From positions 1 to 64,000 of the forward strand of contig JAMCZQ010000004.1 in assembly GCA_023485295.1 (NCBI GenBank): a stretch of DNA of 64,000 nt, in the 5' to 3' direction. Origin of the DNA: Candidatus Marsarchaeota archaeon. Lineage in GTDB: Archaea > Micrarchaeota > Micrarchaeia > Micrarchaeales > Micrarchaeaceae. Position numbers and translations under genes: made by a program. Shown here one piece after another: positions 8,893 through 16,743 of this stretch (positions are counted from its first letter, which is position 1; every line of letters starts with the position of its first letter). The notes beneath the pieces are model-generated. The model saw only the letters and a program-made list of their open reading frames with translations. It searched no databases and was not told the origin of the DNA.

Positions 8893-9933
8893 ATGGCATA
8901 TGCAGAAGCAAAGGGACAAAAGAAAAAAGACGCAAAGGCAGTATTCCTTATCAAGCCCGCATCAAAGATGGGCGGTCTTGACTATCTGCACGTGGCGCTC
9001 ATAGCTTTGGTCATAGTATTGGCGGCACTGGCATTTTCGCTTGCGAATTTCAAGACTACCATAGTGTGCCAGTACGGAATGTCGTCAAGCGGCGCATGCA
9101 TAACTCCGAAATACAATGAATCGCAGGCGCTAGCCGCAGCATCAAAGGTCCTCGCAGGCTACCAGTATGTCAACACCTCGCTCTCAATCCTTGCGTATTA
9201 CTCGCTGGTAAACCAGTCAAAGGCTTCATACATGCCTGCGACCAATTCATGGCTTGTAGTAGTGCCTTATAAGGATCCATTTTCCAATTCCATACTCAAC
9301 GTGTCGCTGCAGTTCTACGGCTCAAACCTCACGCTTGAAACACCATACATACAGATGCTGCGCTCTCGAATAGTAACGAACAACAGCGTAGTCGCGCCTG
9401 GAGTGCTGCAGCTATCCGGAAAGACCTCCTGCGCCAGCACGCCGCCGATACCTGTTTACATGATAACCGACCCGTATGCGCCTGGCGCCATCGGCGCCAT
9501 AGAGGAAGGCATAAACATGAGCAAGGAGTATGCAGGCAAGCTTAACATGAGCTACAAGTTCGTATTCTCAAGCTATTCCATAAGCAAGTACAGGGCATAC
9601 GGAATACAGCAGACACAGCTTTTGGGCGCATATCTTGCATGCGCATCCGCACAGCCGAAGTTCGCGCAATTCGTAAGCACGCTTGGCAGCGTCTACGACG
9701 GGAACCCGCTGAGCAATGTCACTCTGTATTCCATGGCAAACGCCACAGGCTTCAACATGAGCGCATTCGGCCAGTGCATGGCAAGCGCGCCGACAACGCT
9801 TTCATACCAGGCCGAGCTGGCAAGCTTCTACAACGTAACATCAACCCCCATATTCATAGCAAACTGCAAATACGAAGCCATTCCAGAAACAGCACGCAAC
9901 GCGATAAACTATTCGCTGGCCAGACTGGGCTGA
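8893..9933 (+). CDS. Exported DsbA-fold (thioredoxin-like) protein lacking the CxxC active site
   Basis: The 346-residue protein has a basic cytoplasmic N-terminus, a membrane anchor (about residues 35-55, VALIALVIVLAALAFSLA) and an outside domain rich in N-x-S/T. Residues about 190-345 follow the DsbA layout: beta strand PVYMITDPYAPGAIGAIEEG where DsbA has DP[FY]CPxC, a helical insert, then TSTPIFIANCKYEAIPE, the cis-Pro strand. The CxxC is replaced by APGA, so normal dithiol oxidase activity is not expected. The start is well fixed: GGTGA, four bases, ATG, directly after tRNA-Arg. It may be a chaperone-like or structural relative. The fold call is moderate, the lack of CxxC is seen directly. 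Confidence 0.72.
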   Translation: MAYAEAKGQKKKDAKAVFLIKPASKMGGLDYLHVALIALVIVLAALAFSLANFKTTIVCQYGMSSSGACITPKYNESQALAAASKVLAGYQYVNTSLSILAYYSLVNQSKASYMPATNSWLVVVPYKDPFSNSILNVSLQFYGSNLTLETPYIQMLRSRIVTNNSVVAPGVLQLSGKTSCASTPPIPVYMITDPYAPGAIGAIEEGINMSKEYAGKLNMSYKFVFSSYSISKYRAYGIQQTQLLGAYLACASAQPKFAQFVSTLGSVYDGNPLSNVTLYSMANATGFNMSAFGQCMASAPTTLSYQAELASFYNVTSTPIFIANCKYEAIPETARNAINYSLARLG

Positions 9934-9942
9934 GGAAATTGC

Positions 9943-10440
9943 TTGGCGCACATAATAGTTGGTGTTGACACAGGAAAGACCGTTGCGATAGCATGCCTAA
10001 GCCTTGAGGGCAAGATGCTGCTAACAGCCCACATGAAGAACGGCGGCATACAATGGCTCATAAACGAGATAAGGGAGACAGGCACCCCAAGCGTCATAGC
10101 AAGCGACAAAAAGGACAGGGGCGACACTATAAGGAGGGTCAATTCCGCATTCAATGCGATACTGTTCATGCCAAAATCCGACATATCAATGGCTGAGAAA
10201 AAGAGCGCTGCGAGAACTGCAACAATAAAGGACCAGCACGAGCGCGACGCGTATGTGGCGGCAGTAAAGGCTTATAATTATTACGCTAATAAGCTTAAAC
10301 AGGCTGAGCGCATTGCTTCGAGCAAAAAAAGTGGCAACGTAGACGCGATACTTGACAAAGTAATAAAAAAGCACTCGATAAGCGAGGCGCTAAGCAACAA
10401 AAAGGCGAACAGGCAGGTCTCAAAAAGCGTATGGGGCTAA
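9943..10440 (+). CDS. RNase H-fold protein (DUF460-like)
   Basis: A 165-residue protein starting at TTG (9943), 9 bases after the preceding stop. The N-terminal strand IIVGVDTGKTVAIACLSLEG carries the first acidic residue of an RNase H-like fold; VIASDKKDRGD and the later KDQHERDAYVAAVKAYNYY supply further acidic positions as in DUF460 and RuvC-like nucleases. Archaeal DUF460 proteins are usually larger, so this looks like the catalytic domain alone. Possibly a nuclease acting in DNA or RNA processing. The following gene begins 18 bases downstream in the same frame. Confidence 0.6.
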   Translation: MAHIIVGVDTGKTVAIACLSLEGKMLLTAHMKNGGIQWLINEIRETGTPSVIASDKKDRGDTIRRVNSAFNAILFMPKSDISMAEKKSAARTATIKDQHERDAYVAAVKAYNYYANKLKQAERIASSKKSGNVDAILDKVIKKHSISEALSNKKANRQVSKSVWG

Positions 10441-10458
10441 AAAGAACTAGGTGATAGT

Positions 10459-11259
10459 CTGGCGATCCTAAAGCAGAGAAACGCGAATGTTTCAATACCA
10501 CGTGTTATACTCAACGAGTACAAGACCAGGCGCATACTCAACCTTTCCAACGCAGTGCCGATAAAGTCAATGCTCATGGCCATGCAGTACGCGACTAAAT
10601 ACGCCGGGCTGGTGTTCTCCAAAAATACAAGCAACCAGCGGCGCCTTTCGCGCATGCACACGTACAGCGCGCGGCTTTCAGCCCTTCTCGGAAAGCTGAA
10701 CGCCAACGAGCCGGTTGATCCTGATGACCTGCACAGGGAGTTGAAGCTTGCAACAATCGCTTACACTAACCTGTTCTACGGTGCAAGCAGCAGGGACATA
10801 AGCTACTTCCTGTCGAGCTGCCTTAGCGAGAGCGTTGTGATAAGGGTGCCGCCTGAGCGCAACATAATAACAATGCCTGCGATATTTGCCGCAAACGGGA
10901 TTAAGATAGGAAGGGCAACGCAGCTTCTACTAAAATCGCTGCACAGGAAATCGTTCATGGTGTTCAAGGATGCGTGCAAGGCTGCAACCATGGTTGAGCT
11001 TTTCCGTGCCTCATCCGCAATGGGCCCATCCAAGAGCGAGGCAGTCTCAAGGCTGGACTCCTATGCAAGCGAAATAGACGAAGTGCTTCGAAACATGGAC
11101 TACTGGTCCAAGGATGCCGCTGCAAACTACAGCAAGAAGGTGGACCTTATAACAAAGCTTGCAGCGATGGAGAGCCATACTGGCATAAGTGCGACTGACA
11201 TAATAGAAGGCAGCCTTGCGCCGTACAGCGATGCAAAGCATACAATTATAAGAAAATAG
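10459..11259 (+). CDS. Hypothetical helical protein, apparent CTG start
   Basis: No canonical start lies between the upstream stop (TAA at 10438-10440) and GTG at 10555, yet the intervening frame reads as protein-like sequence (LKQRNANVSIPRVILNEYKT). A perfect GGTGA sits four bases before a CTG at 10459, exactly the spacing seen before ATG at 8893, so CTG is taken as the start; this gives 266 residues. The protein is basic and mostly helical, with long Arg/Lys-rich segments and no recognisable motif. It is co-directional with the RNase H-like gene and ends just before tRNA-Glu, suggesting one operon from 8893 onward. Function unknown. Confidence 0.6.
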   Translation: MAILKQRNANVSIPRVILNEYKTRRILNLSNAVPIKSMLMAMQYATKYAGLVFSKNTSNQRRLSRMHTYSARLSALLGKLNANEPVDPDDLHRELKLATIAYTNLFYGASSRDISYFLSSCLSESVVIRVPPERNIITMPAIFAANGIKIGRATQLLLKSLHRKSFMVFKDACKAATMVELFRASSAMGPSKSEAVSRLDSYASEIDEVLRNMDYWSKDAAANYSKKVDLITKLAAMESHTGISATDIIEGSLAPYSDAKHTIIRK

Positions 11260-11277
11260 CGCGTAAATCTAAACTGT

Positions 11278-11352
11278 GCTCCCGTCGTCTAGTCCGGTCA
11301 AGGACGCAGGCCTCTCAAGTCTGAAACTCGGGTTCAAATCCCGGCGGGAGCA
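11278..11352 (+). tRNA. tRNA-Glu (anticodon CUC), casposon target
   Basis: Acceptor GCTCCCG/CGGGAGC with discriminator A; anticodon stem CAGGC/GTCTG around CTCTCAA (anticodon CTC); T arm with GGGTTCAAATCCC. The last four bases (AGCA, 11349-11352) form the start of the 14-bp duplicated casposon target. Confidence 0.94.
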
Positions 11353-11362
11353 TCTGAATATA
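11349..11362. repeat. Casposon target-site duplication, left copy
   Basis: AGCATCTGAATATA overlaps the last four bases of tRNA-Glu and is repeated perfectly at 21141-21154, just outside the other end of the element. Confidence 0.95.
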
Positions 11363-11393
11363 GGGGTTATATATAAATCAAAGATTTTGAACA
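11363..11393 (+). repeat. Casposon terminal inverted repeat, left
   Basis: A 31-bp repeat beginning GGGGTTATATATAAATCAAA and ending GATTTTGAACA; it is the exact reverse complement of 21110-21140. The match stops sharply at both inner ends. Confidence 0.96.
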
Positions 11394-11446
11394 TCTTTCG
11401 AACGTAAGATTTATGTATTTTACCTCCCTAACTTATTGGGGGTAAA

Positions 11447-11827
11447 ATGGTTCAGAAAAAAATAACCAGTGCAGAATTGCGTTCGCTTGGCATAGCAGGA
11501 GTAATAGTTGCTGTTGTTCTTATCGCTGGAGGGTCTGGCAGTGGAACTTTTCAAACACATATCATCATATACCTCCTTTCAGCAATATTTGGGATACTGG
11601 GAATTGGCAGTATAGTAAAACCGGATAGCTTTGGGCCAATATTGGCTGCGCTAGTTAACGGGCTTCAAGGCTCTGGAAGCACCTTCTCTTCAAAAAGCAG
11701 AGCTAGTAGTTCCAGTAGTACCAAGAGCACATACATTTATCAAGATAATCGGGGTGCTAAAGGGCCAATCATAACGAGAGTTGGATCAGAAGGCGATGAC
11801 AATATCAACACGGCAGACAACAAGTAA
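11447..11827 (+). CDS. Casposon small membrane protein (two helices, Ser-rich tail)
   Basis: The first gene inside the left terminal repeat encodes 126 residues: a basic N-terminus, hydrophobic helices at about 14-30 and 37-57, and a Ser/Gly-rich polar tail (SSKSRASSSSSTKS). The ATG at 11447 follows GGGGG/GGTAA. It is unlike any family I know. Small two-helix proteins of this kind are frequent cargo in archaeal mobile elements; holin-like, signalling and toxin roles are all open. Confidence 0.6.
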   Translation: MVQKKITSAELRSLGIAGVIVAVVLIAGGSGSGTFQTHIIIYLLSAIFGILGIGSIVKPDSFGPILAALVNGLQGSGSTFSSKSRASSSSSTKSTYIYQDNRGAKGPIITRVGSEGDDNINTADNK

Positions 11828-11865
11828 AAAGGATAATAAGGCAATCGGAGAAATGTAGATAGCCT

Positions 11866-12009
11866 TTGGGGGTTGCTTTAATTGCTGGGACGTTAGTTGG
11901 AGCTGCCACTACCGTAACACTAAATATTCTGCACATAGTTACTTTGGCCATATGCTTTGTAATAGGTGCTTTCTTCATCCACTCTAGTGTAAGAAAGAGG
12001 TATAGTTAA
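11866..12009 (+). CDS. Possible casposon micro-membrane protein (47 aa)
   Basis: A TTG-initiated frame, 38 bases after the previous stop, reads MGVALIAGTLVGAATTV, a second hydrophobic stretch (HIVTLAICFVIGAFFIH) and a basic end SSVRKRY. Two helices with positive-inside charge make it plausible, but the small size, the TTG and the lack of a clear ribosome-binding site keep this tentative. Confidence 0.4.
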   Translation: MGVALIAGTLVGAATTVTLNILHIVTLAICFVIGAFFIHSSVRKRYS

Positions 12010-12021
12010 ATGCATATAGGA

Positions 12022-13443
12022 TCAGGAACTCAGTTGTAGATAATCTTTAATCAACTTTCTAGATAACTTAATCACATCTATCGTTTTACTGCTAATGTCA
12101 GCAAATTTTTTGTGCTCCATAATTTCCATATTTTGTTCTGAGTCTATATCTACAGACCCATGTCCTATATAGTTACGGAGATTCTGATAGGTATCTAAAT
12201 CACTACCCTTGAAAGGTATATTTTTATTATTGAGAATTTTTTCTATGTATCTTCTTTTAAGACCAGATTCAGTGCGGCTACCACTGATATTTTTACCATA
12301 TATCCATAAGTTTTGTATGTCTGCATACGCAGTTCCTTTTGCTAATTCATCGTTCCTGAACTCTCGTTTTGCCATAGTCTCTATAGATCTCCAAGCAGAG
12401 AAGAAAGACAGTTCTGGTATAAACCATGCACGGATAGCTTCTCCAGAGAAGATTATTGCTTTATCTAATAGTATATCAATATTCCCAAGTGCAAGTGTTT
12501 TGTTGGCTATGTCAGGCGCATTATGAATATTGCTTATTATTTCATTAGGTAGTACATCATCAAAAACAGGCAAGTCTGAGGTAAAGAATGGATCTAATAT
12601 ATCTTTATGCATATATGAACTTCTATCAAACATAATCAGAGATATTGAAAATTCGGCGCCAGCTGCAAAAAGTAAATGCCCCTGAACACGCCGGCGCATA
12701 GGTACGAATCCCTTATACCATCTTTCTGTTGAATCCTGATACAAATCCGATTTTAATTTAATTACTTTTTGAGAATCTTGTGCTGTAATCTGCGGTAGTT
12801 GATTTGTGCTTTGGTTTGGAATAGCGATATGCACAAACTGATTCGGAGTTAAATGTGCGAGCATGAAGTACTCAGAATCTTGTAACGCATTTCTGTTGAC
12901 ATATTCAGTTTGATTATACAGATCTATGAAATTTGTTTCATCAGCATCGATGGGGTTATTGAAAGTCTGGGTTTTATCTGCCCTTTCGAATCTGAGTATA
13001 TATAGGAAAATTCCTAATGCCCATGCCCCTGTAATCCCTCCAAGAACTTCACGCAATGTTTCAATATTGACCTTAACTATAGAAAAATCGAAACTGATAA
13101 GTAATAAAATTAAGAGTATCGGTGCTGTTCGAATTAAGATGAGTATTGATCCAATTGCTATATATTTTATCCTATTCTTCCATCCAGAAGACCTCCTAAA
13201 ACTCTGAAGAGCCTGTATTTTTTTAAATGAAAACACATACGCTATAAACCATTCATAAACAAAGATCGTATATGCGACAATGACTCCTACGATTGTTTCT
13301 GAGACAGCTATGGCCGGTTCCACTTTGAAATAAGCTAATCCTAAAAGCAAAAAAATCAAGAATAGTACAATTCCAGAACATAAACCGAGATAAATTAGGT
13401 GTTTATTTTTTAATATGCTGAATAAAGCCAAGTAATCACTCAT
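12022..13443 (-). CDS. Casposon cargo: membrane protein with C-terminal HEPN-like domain
   Basis: The 473-residue protein has four hydrophobic segments in its first 170 residues (about 17-37, 45-70, 92-115 and 130-152) and a large soluble C-terminal part. Near the end, R423-N-Y-I-G-H428-G within LRNYIGHGSVDID matches the Rx4-6H motif of HEPN ribonucleases, in a helical context (residues about 330-470). Its ATG overlaps the TGA of the casposase gene (ATGA), so it is translationally coupled to cas1. A membrane-anchored HEPN protein could be an abortive-infection or toxin-like effector; that role is inferred from the motif only. It is not a known core casposon gene. Confidence 0.62.
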   Translation of the reverse strand: MSDYLALFSILKNKHLIYLGLCSGIVLFLIFLLLGLAYFKVEPAIAVSETIVGVIVAYTIFVYEWFIAYVFSFKKIQALQSFRRSSGWKNRIKYIAIGSILILIRTAPILLILLLISFDFSIVKVNIETLREVLGGITGAWALGIFLYILRFERADKTQTFNNPIDADETNFIDLYNQTEYVNRNALQDSEYFMLAHLTPNQFVHIAIPNQSTNQLPQITAQDSQKVIKLKSDLYQDSTERWYKGFVPMRRRVQGHLLFAAGAEFSISLIMFDRSSYMHKDILDPFFTSDLPVFDDVLPNEIISNIHNAPDIANKTLALGNIDILLDKAIIFSGEAIRAWFIPELSFFSAWRSIETMAKREFRNDELAKGTAYADIQNLWIYGKNISGSRTESGLKRRYIEKILNNKNIPFKGSDLDTYQNLRNYIGHGSVDIDSEQNMEIMEHKKFADISSKTIDVIKLSRKLIKDYLQLSS

Positions 13444-14639
13444 ATTTTTCTGAAAACTTTACCGTAGATTTTAATCTTCTTTCCCTCTTTTATGTGCTTC
13501 TTCATATACCACAGAGTTGACTTATTCACGCTTAACCTCTTGCGGTCTTGTGGAGTTAGGCTTAGCACCTTACTGCGGACACCTGTGCTGTCTTCACGCT
13601 TTATCTTGAACTCTGGTACTTTGAATTGTGGCTTGTCCGACTTGCCCATTATGTAGTTTGCAAGCAACCTGACGTTTTCGTACAGAATATTCTGGTAGCT
13701 GTAGTATTTACCATTGTATAACGCCCTTGCATTGAAGTTCAGCTTTATCTTCTCGATTAGTGCTTTAGCTGTGCTTTCCCTTAGCCTTATGTTGTAGTTC
13801 TCTGTTACGATAAAGTCCGCCTTCTTGAGCCTCTTTTCCTCTAGTAACTGTATTACAGATAGGTCTACCAGCCACCTATAAAGCTCTTGAACGTCGTAAA
13901 CAAGCGAGGCTCTGCTGTTCGATAGCTCGTGCAAGAAGCTAATCGATGAATCAAGCCCTATGGAATTGAGGTCTTTCCTAACCTCTGATTCCAGTACAGC
14001 ATAGCCATAGTTCAGCAAGGCGTTTATCTCATCTGAGGCGTTGCGGTTATGCGAGTTTAAGGTGTTGTTCCTGCTAACGAACTTGAACTCTGGGCACATT
14101 TTATTGAACACGTTTATGATCTGAGACCAGTAAATGTCTGCGATTCTACCCTCATACATCATAAGGTTGCGGTAATCGTAAGTTGTCTTCAACTTGAATA
14201 TGGATTCTTTATTTGATTCTGAACTTATCGTATTTGCATCAATCTCGCTGTAGTATTTTGATAGCTCGCTCAGCAGATTTATGGACTGCTTGACCTTCTC
14301 CTTGATTATTGGGTATGCAATCCCATACCGCCTCTTCTCATCTTTATATATCTCATACTGCCTTAGCCTCAGTTTGCTTGATACCGTTTCTTTAGGCAAC
14401 GTAACGCTTAGCAGATTGCCGTTCCAGTTGAGCATTGTGATAGAGATGTTGTGCTTTACCAGCCATCGCATAGCCTCGAAGCTTATACTGCCTGTATGCC
14501 CATCTACTATTACAGAGTCATGCTTTATCTGATGCGGATAGTATTCGTGCCTCTGGTTGTCCAGCTTGTTCTGAATGATTAGACGACGCTTATCTACGCT
14601 TATGTTAGTGCCGAATCCTGAGATTAGTAATGGGTTCAT
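13440..14639 (-). CDS. cas1: Casposase (Cas1-family integrase)
   Basis: The 399-residue protein is a full Cas1 fold. The N-terminal beta domain (about 1-85) has LLISGFGTNISVDKRRL; the helical catalytic domain has MMYEGRIADIYW (E163), NALLNYGYAVLESEV, SFLHELS (H237) and SLVYDVQELYRWLVD (D249, E252), so the E-H-D/E metal-binding site is intact. Residues about 355-399 (LTPQDRKRL, NKSTLWYMKKHIKEGKKIKI) form the extra C-terminal HTH typical of casposases and absent from most CRISPR Cas1 proteins. It should integrate the element by joining 3'-OH ends of the terminal repeats to the tRNA-Glu target. The gene is coupled by ATGA to the HEPN-like gene and follows the 319-residue HTH gene by 13 bases. 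Confidence 0.95.
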   Translation of the reverse strand: MNPLLISGFGTNISVDKRRLIIQNKLDNQRHEYYPHQIKHDSVIVDGHTGSISFEAMRWLVKHNISITMLNWNGNLLSVTLPKETVSSKLRLRQYEIYKDEKRRYGIAYPIIKEKVKQSINLLSELSKYYSEIDANTISSESNKESIFKLKTTYDYRNLMMYEGRIADIYWSQIINVFNKMCPEFKFVSRNNTLNSHNRNASDEINALLNYGYAVLESEVRKDLNSIGLDSSISFLHELSNSRASLVYDVQELYRWLVDLSVIQLLEEKRLKKADFIVTENYNIRLRESTAKALIEKIKLNFNARALYNGKYYSYQNILYENVRLLANYIMGKSDKPQFKVPEFKIKREDSTGVRSKVLSLTPQDRKRLSVNKSTLWYMKKHIKEGKKIKIYGKVFRKI

Positions 14640-14652
14640 TTTGCATCACCAT

Positions 14653-15612
14653 TTACCTAAGCGCACTAGGTTGCCATGAAGATTTTAGATAAGGTTTCTG
14701 TTTTGTATATTCTAACTGATCCAGATTTCTTATTGCTGAAGACCTAACCCAAGATATTAATCCAGCACTATGTTCTTTATTTTCATTCCTAAATCTTTTT
14801 TCCAGATTAAAAAGTTTTGTTCTATTCTCTTCTACTAATTTAGCTACAGACGGGTTGCAATACGTTTCCGTCAGGTAATTGAAAATGTCATTACTATAGT
14901 TTTCATTCAATGTGGTTGCGTCTTTAATTAGTTGGGTTACAACGATACTATCAGAATAATGCCCCAAAAGTTCTATCACCAATGATCGTATGCTATGTTG
15001 TTTATATGAGTCAAGGGAGTACACCTTTAAAAGCGAGTGCAAAATGCCCTTTGTCTGTATTATATCAGTAGGTTCAACACCTTTATTTATTTCGCCAAAA
15101 AGAAGCATGAAGATTGAATATCTTAGCTTGTCGTCTTTAATCTGTAACTTTTCTACAAATTTATCTAACTGAGTTCCATCTAAAATATATCTTTGTCTAT
15201 ACGCATCTAATTCGGTTAATACAAGCTGGATGTCTTCGCTTTTATCTGAATCAAGCAATTTTAGCACATTATTGATATGTTCTTTGATTTTAGTTGTTTC
15301 TTTGAAAAGTAAATATACTGCTTTTTTATCTGTTTCTTTTATTCCAAACTTCTGGATGTCGCCGTAGTAAATTCGGATGAGGATTTTGTCATCACATAAA
15401 TCATTAATCTTTCGTTCTAACGTAACTTTACTATAGCCAACGATGTTTTGGTGCGCCACACTAAGTTTGGCGATTAAATCCCTTTTACGTATATATGGCA
15501 TAGTTCCGAAGGCGTTCTTTATCTCTGCCAGAAGGTCTATATCGTTTTTTAATTTTTTCATATCAAAATACCTATTTTTCATATTCGTTCTATATATCAA
15601 ATTGTATATCAT
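14653..15612 (-). CDS. Casposon winged-helix/helical-repeat protein
   Basis: The 319-residue protein starts near an AT-rich promoter shared with the divergent gene at 15679. Residues about 25-85 (IRKRDLIAKLS, YSKVTLERKINDLCDDKILI) look like a winged helix; the rest is helical with HEAT-like periodicity (residues about 110-290). A start at the internal ATG before KNRYFDMKK is also possible. It is the first gene of the leftward trio that includes cas1. It may regulate the element or assist the integrase; I cannot name a family. Confidence 0.6.
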   Translation of the reverse strand: MIYNLIYRTNMKNRYFDMKKLKNDIDLLAEIKNAFGTMPYIRKRDLIAKLSVAHQNIVGYSKVTLERKINDLCDDKILIRIYYGDIQKFGIKETDKKAVYLLFKETTKIKEHINNVLKLLDSDKSEDIQLVLTELDAYRQRYILDGTQLDKFVEKLQIKDDKLRYSIFMLLFGEINKGVEPTDIIQTKGILHSLLKVYSLDSYKQHSIRSLVIELLGHYSDSIVVTQLIKDATTLNENYSNDIFNYLTETYCNPSVAKLVEENRTKLFNLEKRFRNENKEHSAGLISWVRSSAIRNLDQLEYTKQKPYLKSSWQPSALR

Positions 15613-15678
15613 TGTTAATATTAATCTATTTAAACCTTTCTATTAGACCATGCGCTGGAAAAAAGCGCAATATATGAA

Positions 15679-16350
15679 GTGGTTTCGATGAGATTCAGCA
15701 AAAGATACAGAAACTTTGAAGATTGGTTATTCACCCACGATAGGCATACTAGCTACATAAAACGTGTAGTCAGGTTACATTCGCTCTATCCTAAAGCGAC
15801 TTTGGATCAGCTAAGGGGGCATGTTAAAATAGCTACAAAGAAGCTCAGTAAAAGCAAGCCAAAGCTCATATCCACAAGACCCTGGAACACGCTCAGCCCT
15901 AAAGAACAATTAGCAAGGGAGCGAGCTTTAGAGGTTCTGAGTCAAGCCAGGAGATCTAGATTATCACTATCAAAACTCGGCAAAGAACACGGAATATCGG
16001 TTAAATCAGTCCTAAAGGCTACTCGTGGCTTCAAGAAGGTAAAGGGTCGCTGGAAAGCAAAGAAGATAGACCATATCTCACGCATAATGGCAATAAACGA
16101 GAACGGCAAGGAGCTGTTCATAGAGGTAACTGATTCTCGCTATGCAACACTTATCGGCAAGTACCATAGCTCAGTAAAGGAATACCTCAACACTGGCAAT
16201 ACTGATGTTCTAGTCGATTTTGAAGATAAGAGAGTAAAGGATAGTTCAGGCAAGTGGCATACCCTTGAAACAAATCCCTCAGTTATACGTGAAATCAACG
16301 CAAGGCGAGAAGAGCCAGAGTTTTACGATATTTACCAGGTGAACGTATGA
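15679..16350 (+). CDS. Casposon HTH DNA-binding protein
   Basis: A very basic 223-residue protein, GTG at 15679 or ATG at 15688. Residues about 85-125 (EVLSQARRSRLSLSKLGKEH then GISVKSVLKATRGF) form a helix-turn-helix, preceded by a Lys/Arg-rich region and followed by an acidic C-terminal part (about 135-220) with KVKGRWKAKKIDHISR. Similar basic HTH proteins accompany polB in described casposons. Its stop overlaps the start of the next gene (ATGA), making a rightward operon with the zinc-finger, HNH and polymerase genes. Confidence 0.62.
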   Translation: MVSMRFSKRYRNFEDWLFTHDRHTSYIKRVVRLHSLYPKATLDQLRGHVKIATKKLSKSKPKLISTRPWNTLSPKEQLARERALEVLSQARRSRLSLSKLGKEHGISVKSVLKATRGFKKVKGRWKAKKIDHISRIMAINENGKELFIEVTDSRYATLIGKYHSSVKEYLNTGNTDVLVDFEDKRVKDSSGKWHTLETNPSVIREINARREEPEFYDIYQVNV

Positions 16351-16739
16351 TACAATGTCCATATTGCAAGCGCAGTTTTGGTAGTGAAGGGTCGTACAGG
16401 GTGCATAAGCACCGATTCCATAAAGGTATGGAATATAAGCAACCAGTATTTACGCATGAAGTGGTTCAGCAACCAACACCAGAGCCAGTTGAAGCTGAAA
16501 AAGGCATTGAAGAGTCAGACGTTATAACTGAGGATATCTACACGCCACTAAAGATGCGGTATGATGGTGCAATACCAGAACCACAGCCAGAGCAACCTAA
16601 ACCACAAGAGCCAGAACACCATGATCATAGCATTGTAGAGCGAGGCAAAGATAGCGATGGTGACGGACTTGCCATTCTCGGTGGCATAGGGGCTATAGCA
16701 GTTGTTATCATTCTGGCATTACTGGGCAAGAAACAGTGA
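16347..16739 (+). CDS. Casposon C2H2 zinc-finger protein with C-terminal membrane anchor
   Basis: The 130-residue protein begins MIQCPYCKRSF and continues to VHKHRFHKG, a single C2H2 finger (C4, C7, then two His of the VHKHRFH segment). The middle is Glu/Pro-rich and acidic. Residues about 104-126 (LAILGGIGAIAVVIILALLG) form a single membrane helix followed by KKQ. A nucleic-acid-binding finger tethered to the membrane is an odd pairing. The gene overlaps its upstream neighbour by ATGA. Confidence 0.66.
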   Translation: MIQCPYCKRSFGSEGSYRVHKHRFHKGMEYKQPVFTHEVVQQPTPEPVEAEKGIEESDVITEDIYTPLKMRYDGAIPEPQPEQPKPQEPEHHDHSIVERGKDSDGDGLAILGGIGAIAVVIILALLGKKQ

Positions 16740-16743
16740 TAAC

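Noticed and set aside
13440-14639. The cas1 gene as part of a CRISPR-Cas locus
   Set aside because: There is no cas2, no effector and no repeat array nearby; terminal repeats, target duplication and polB show a casposon instead.
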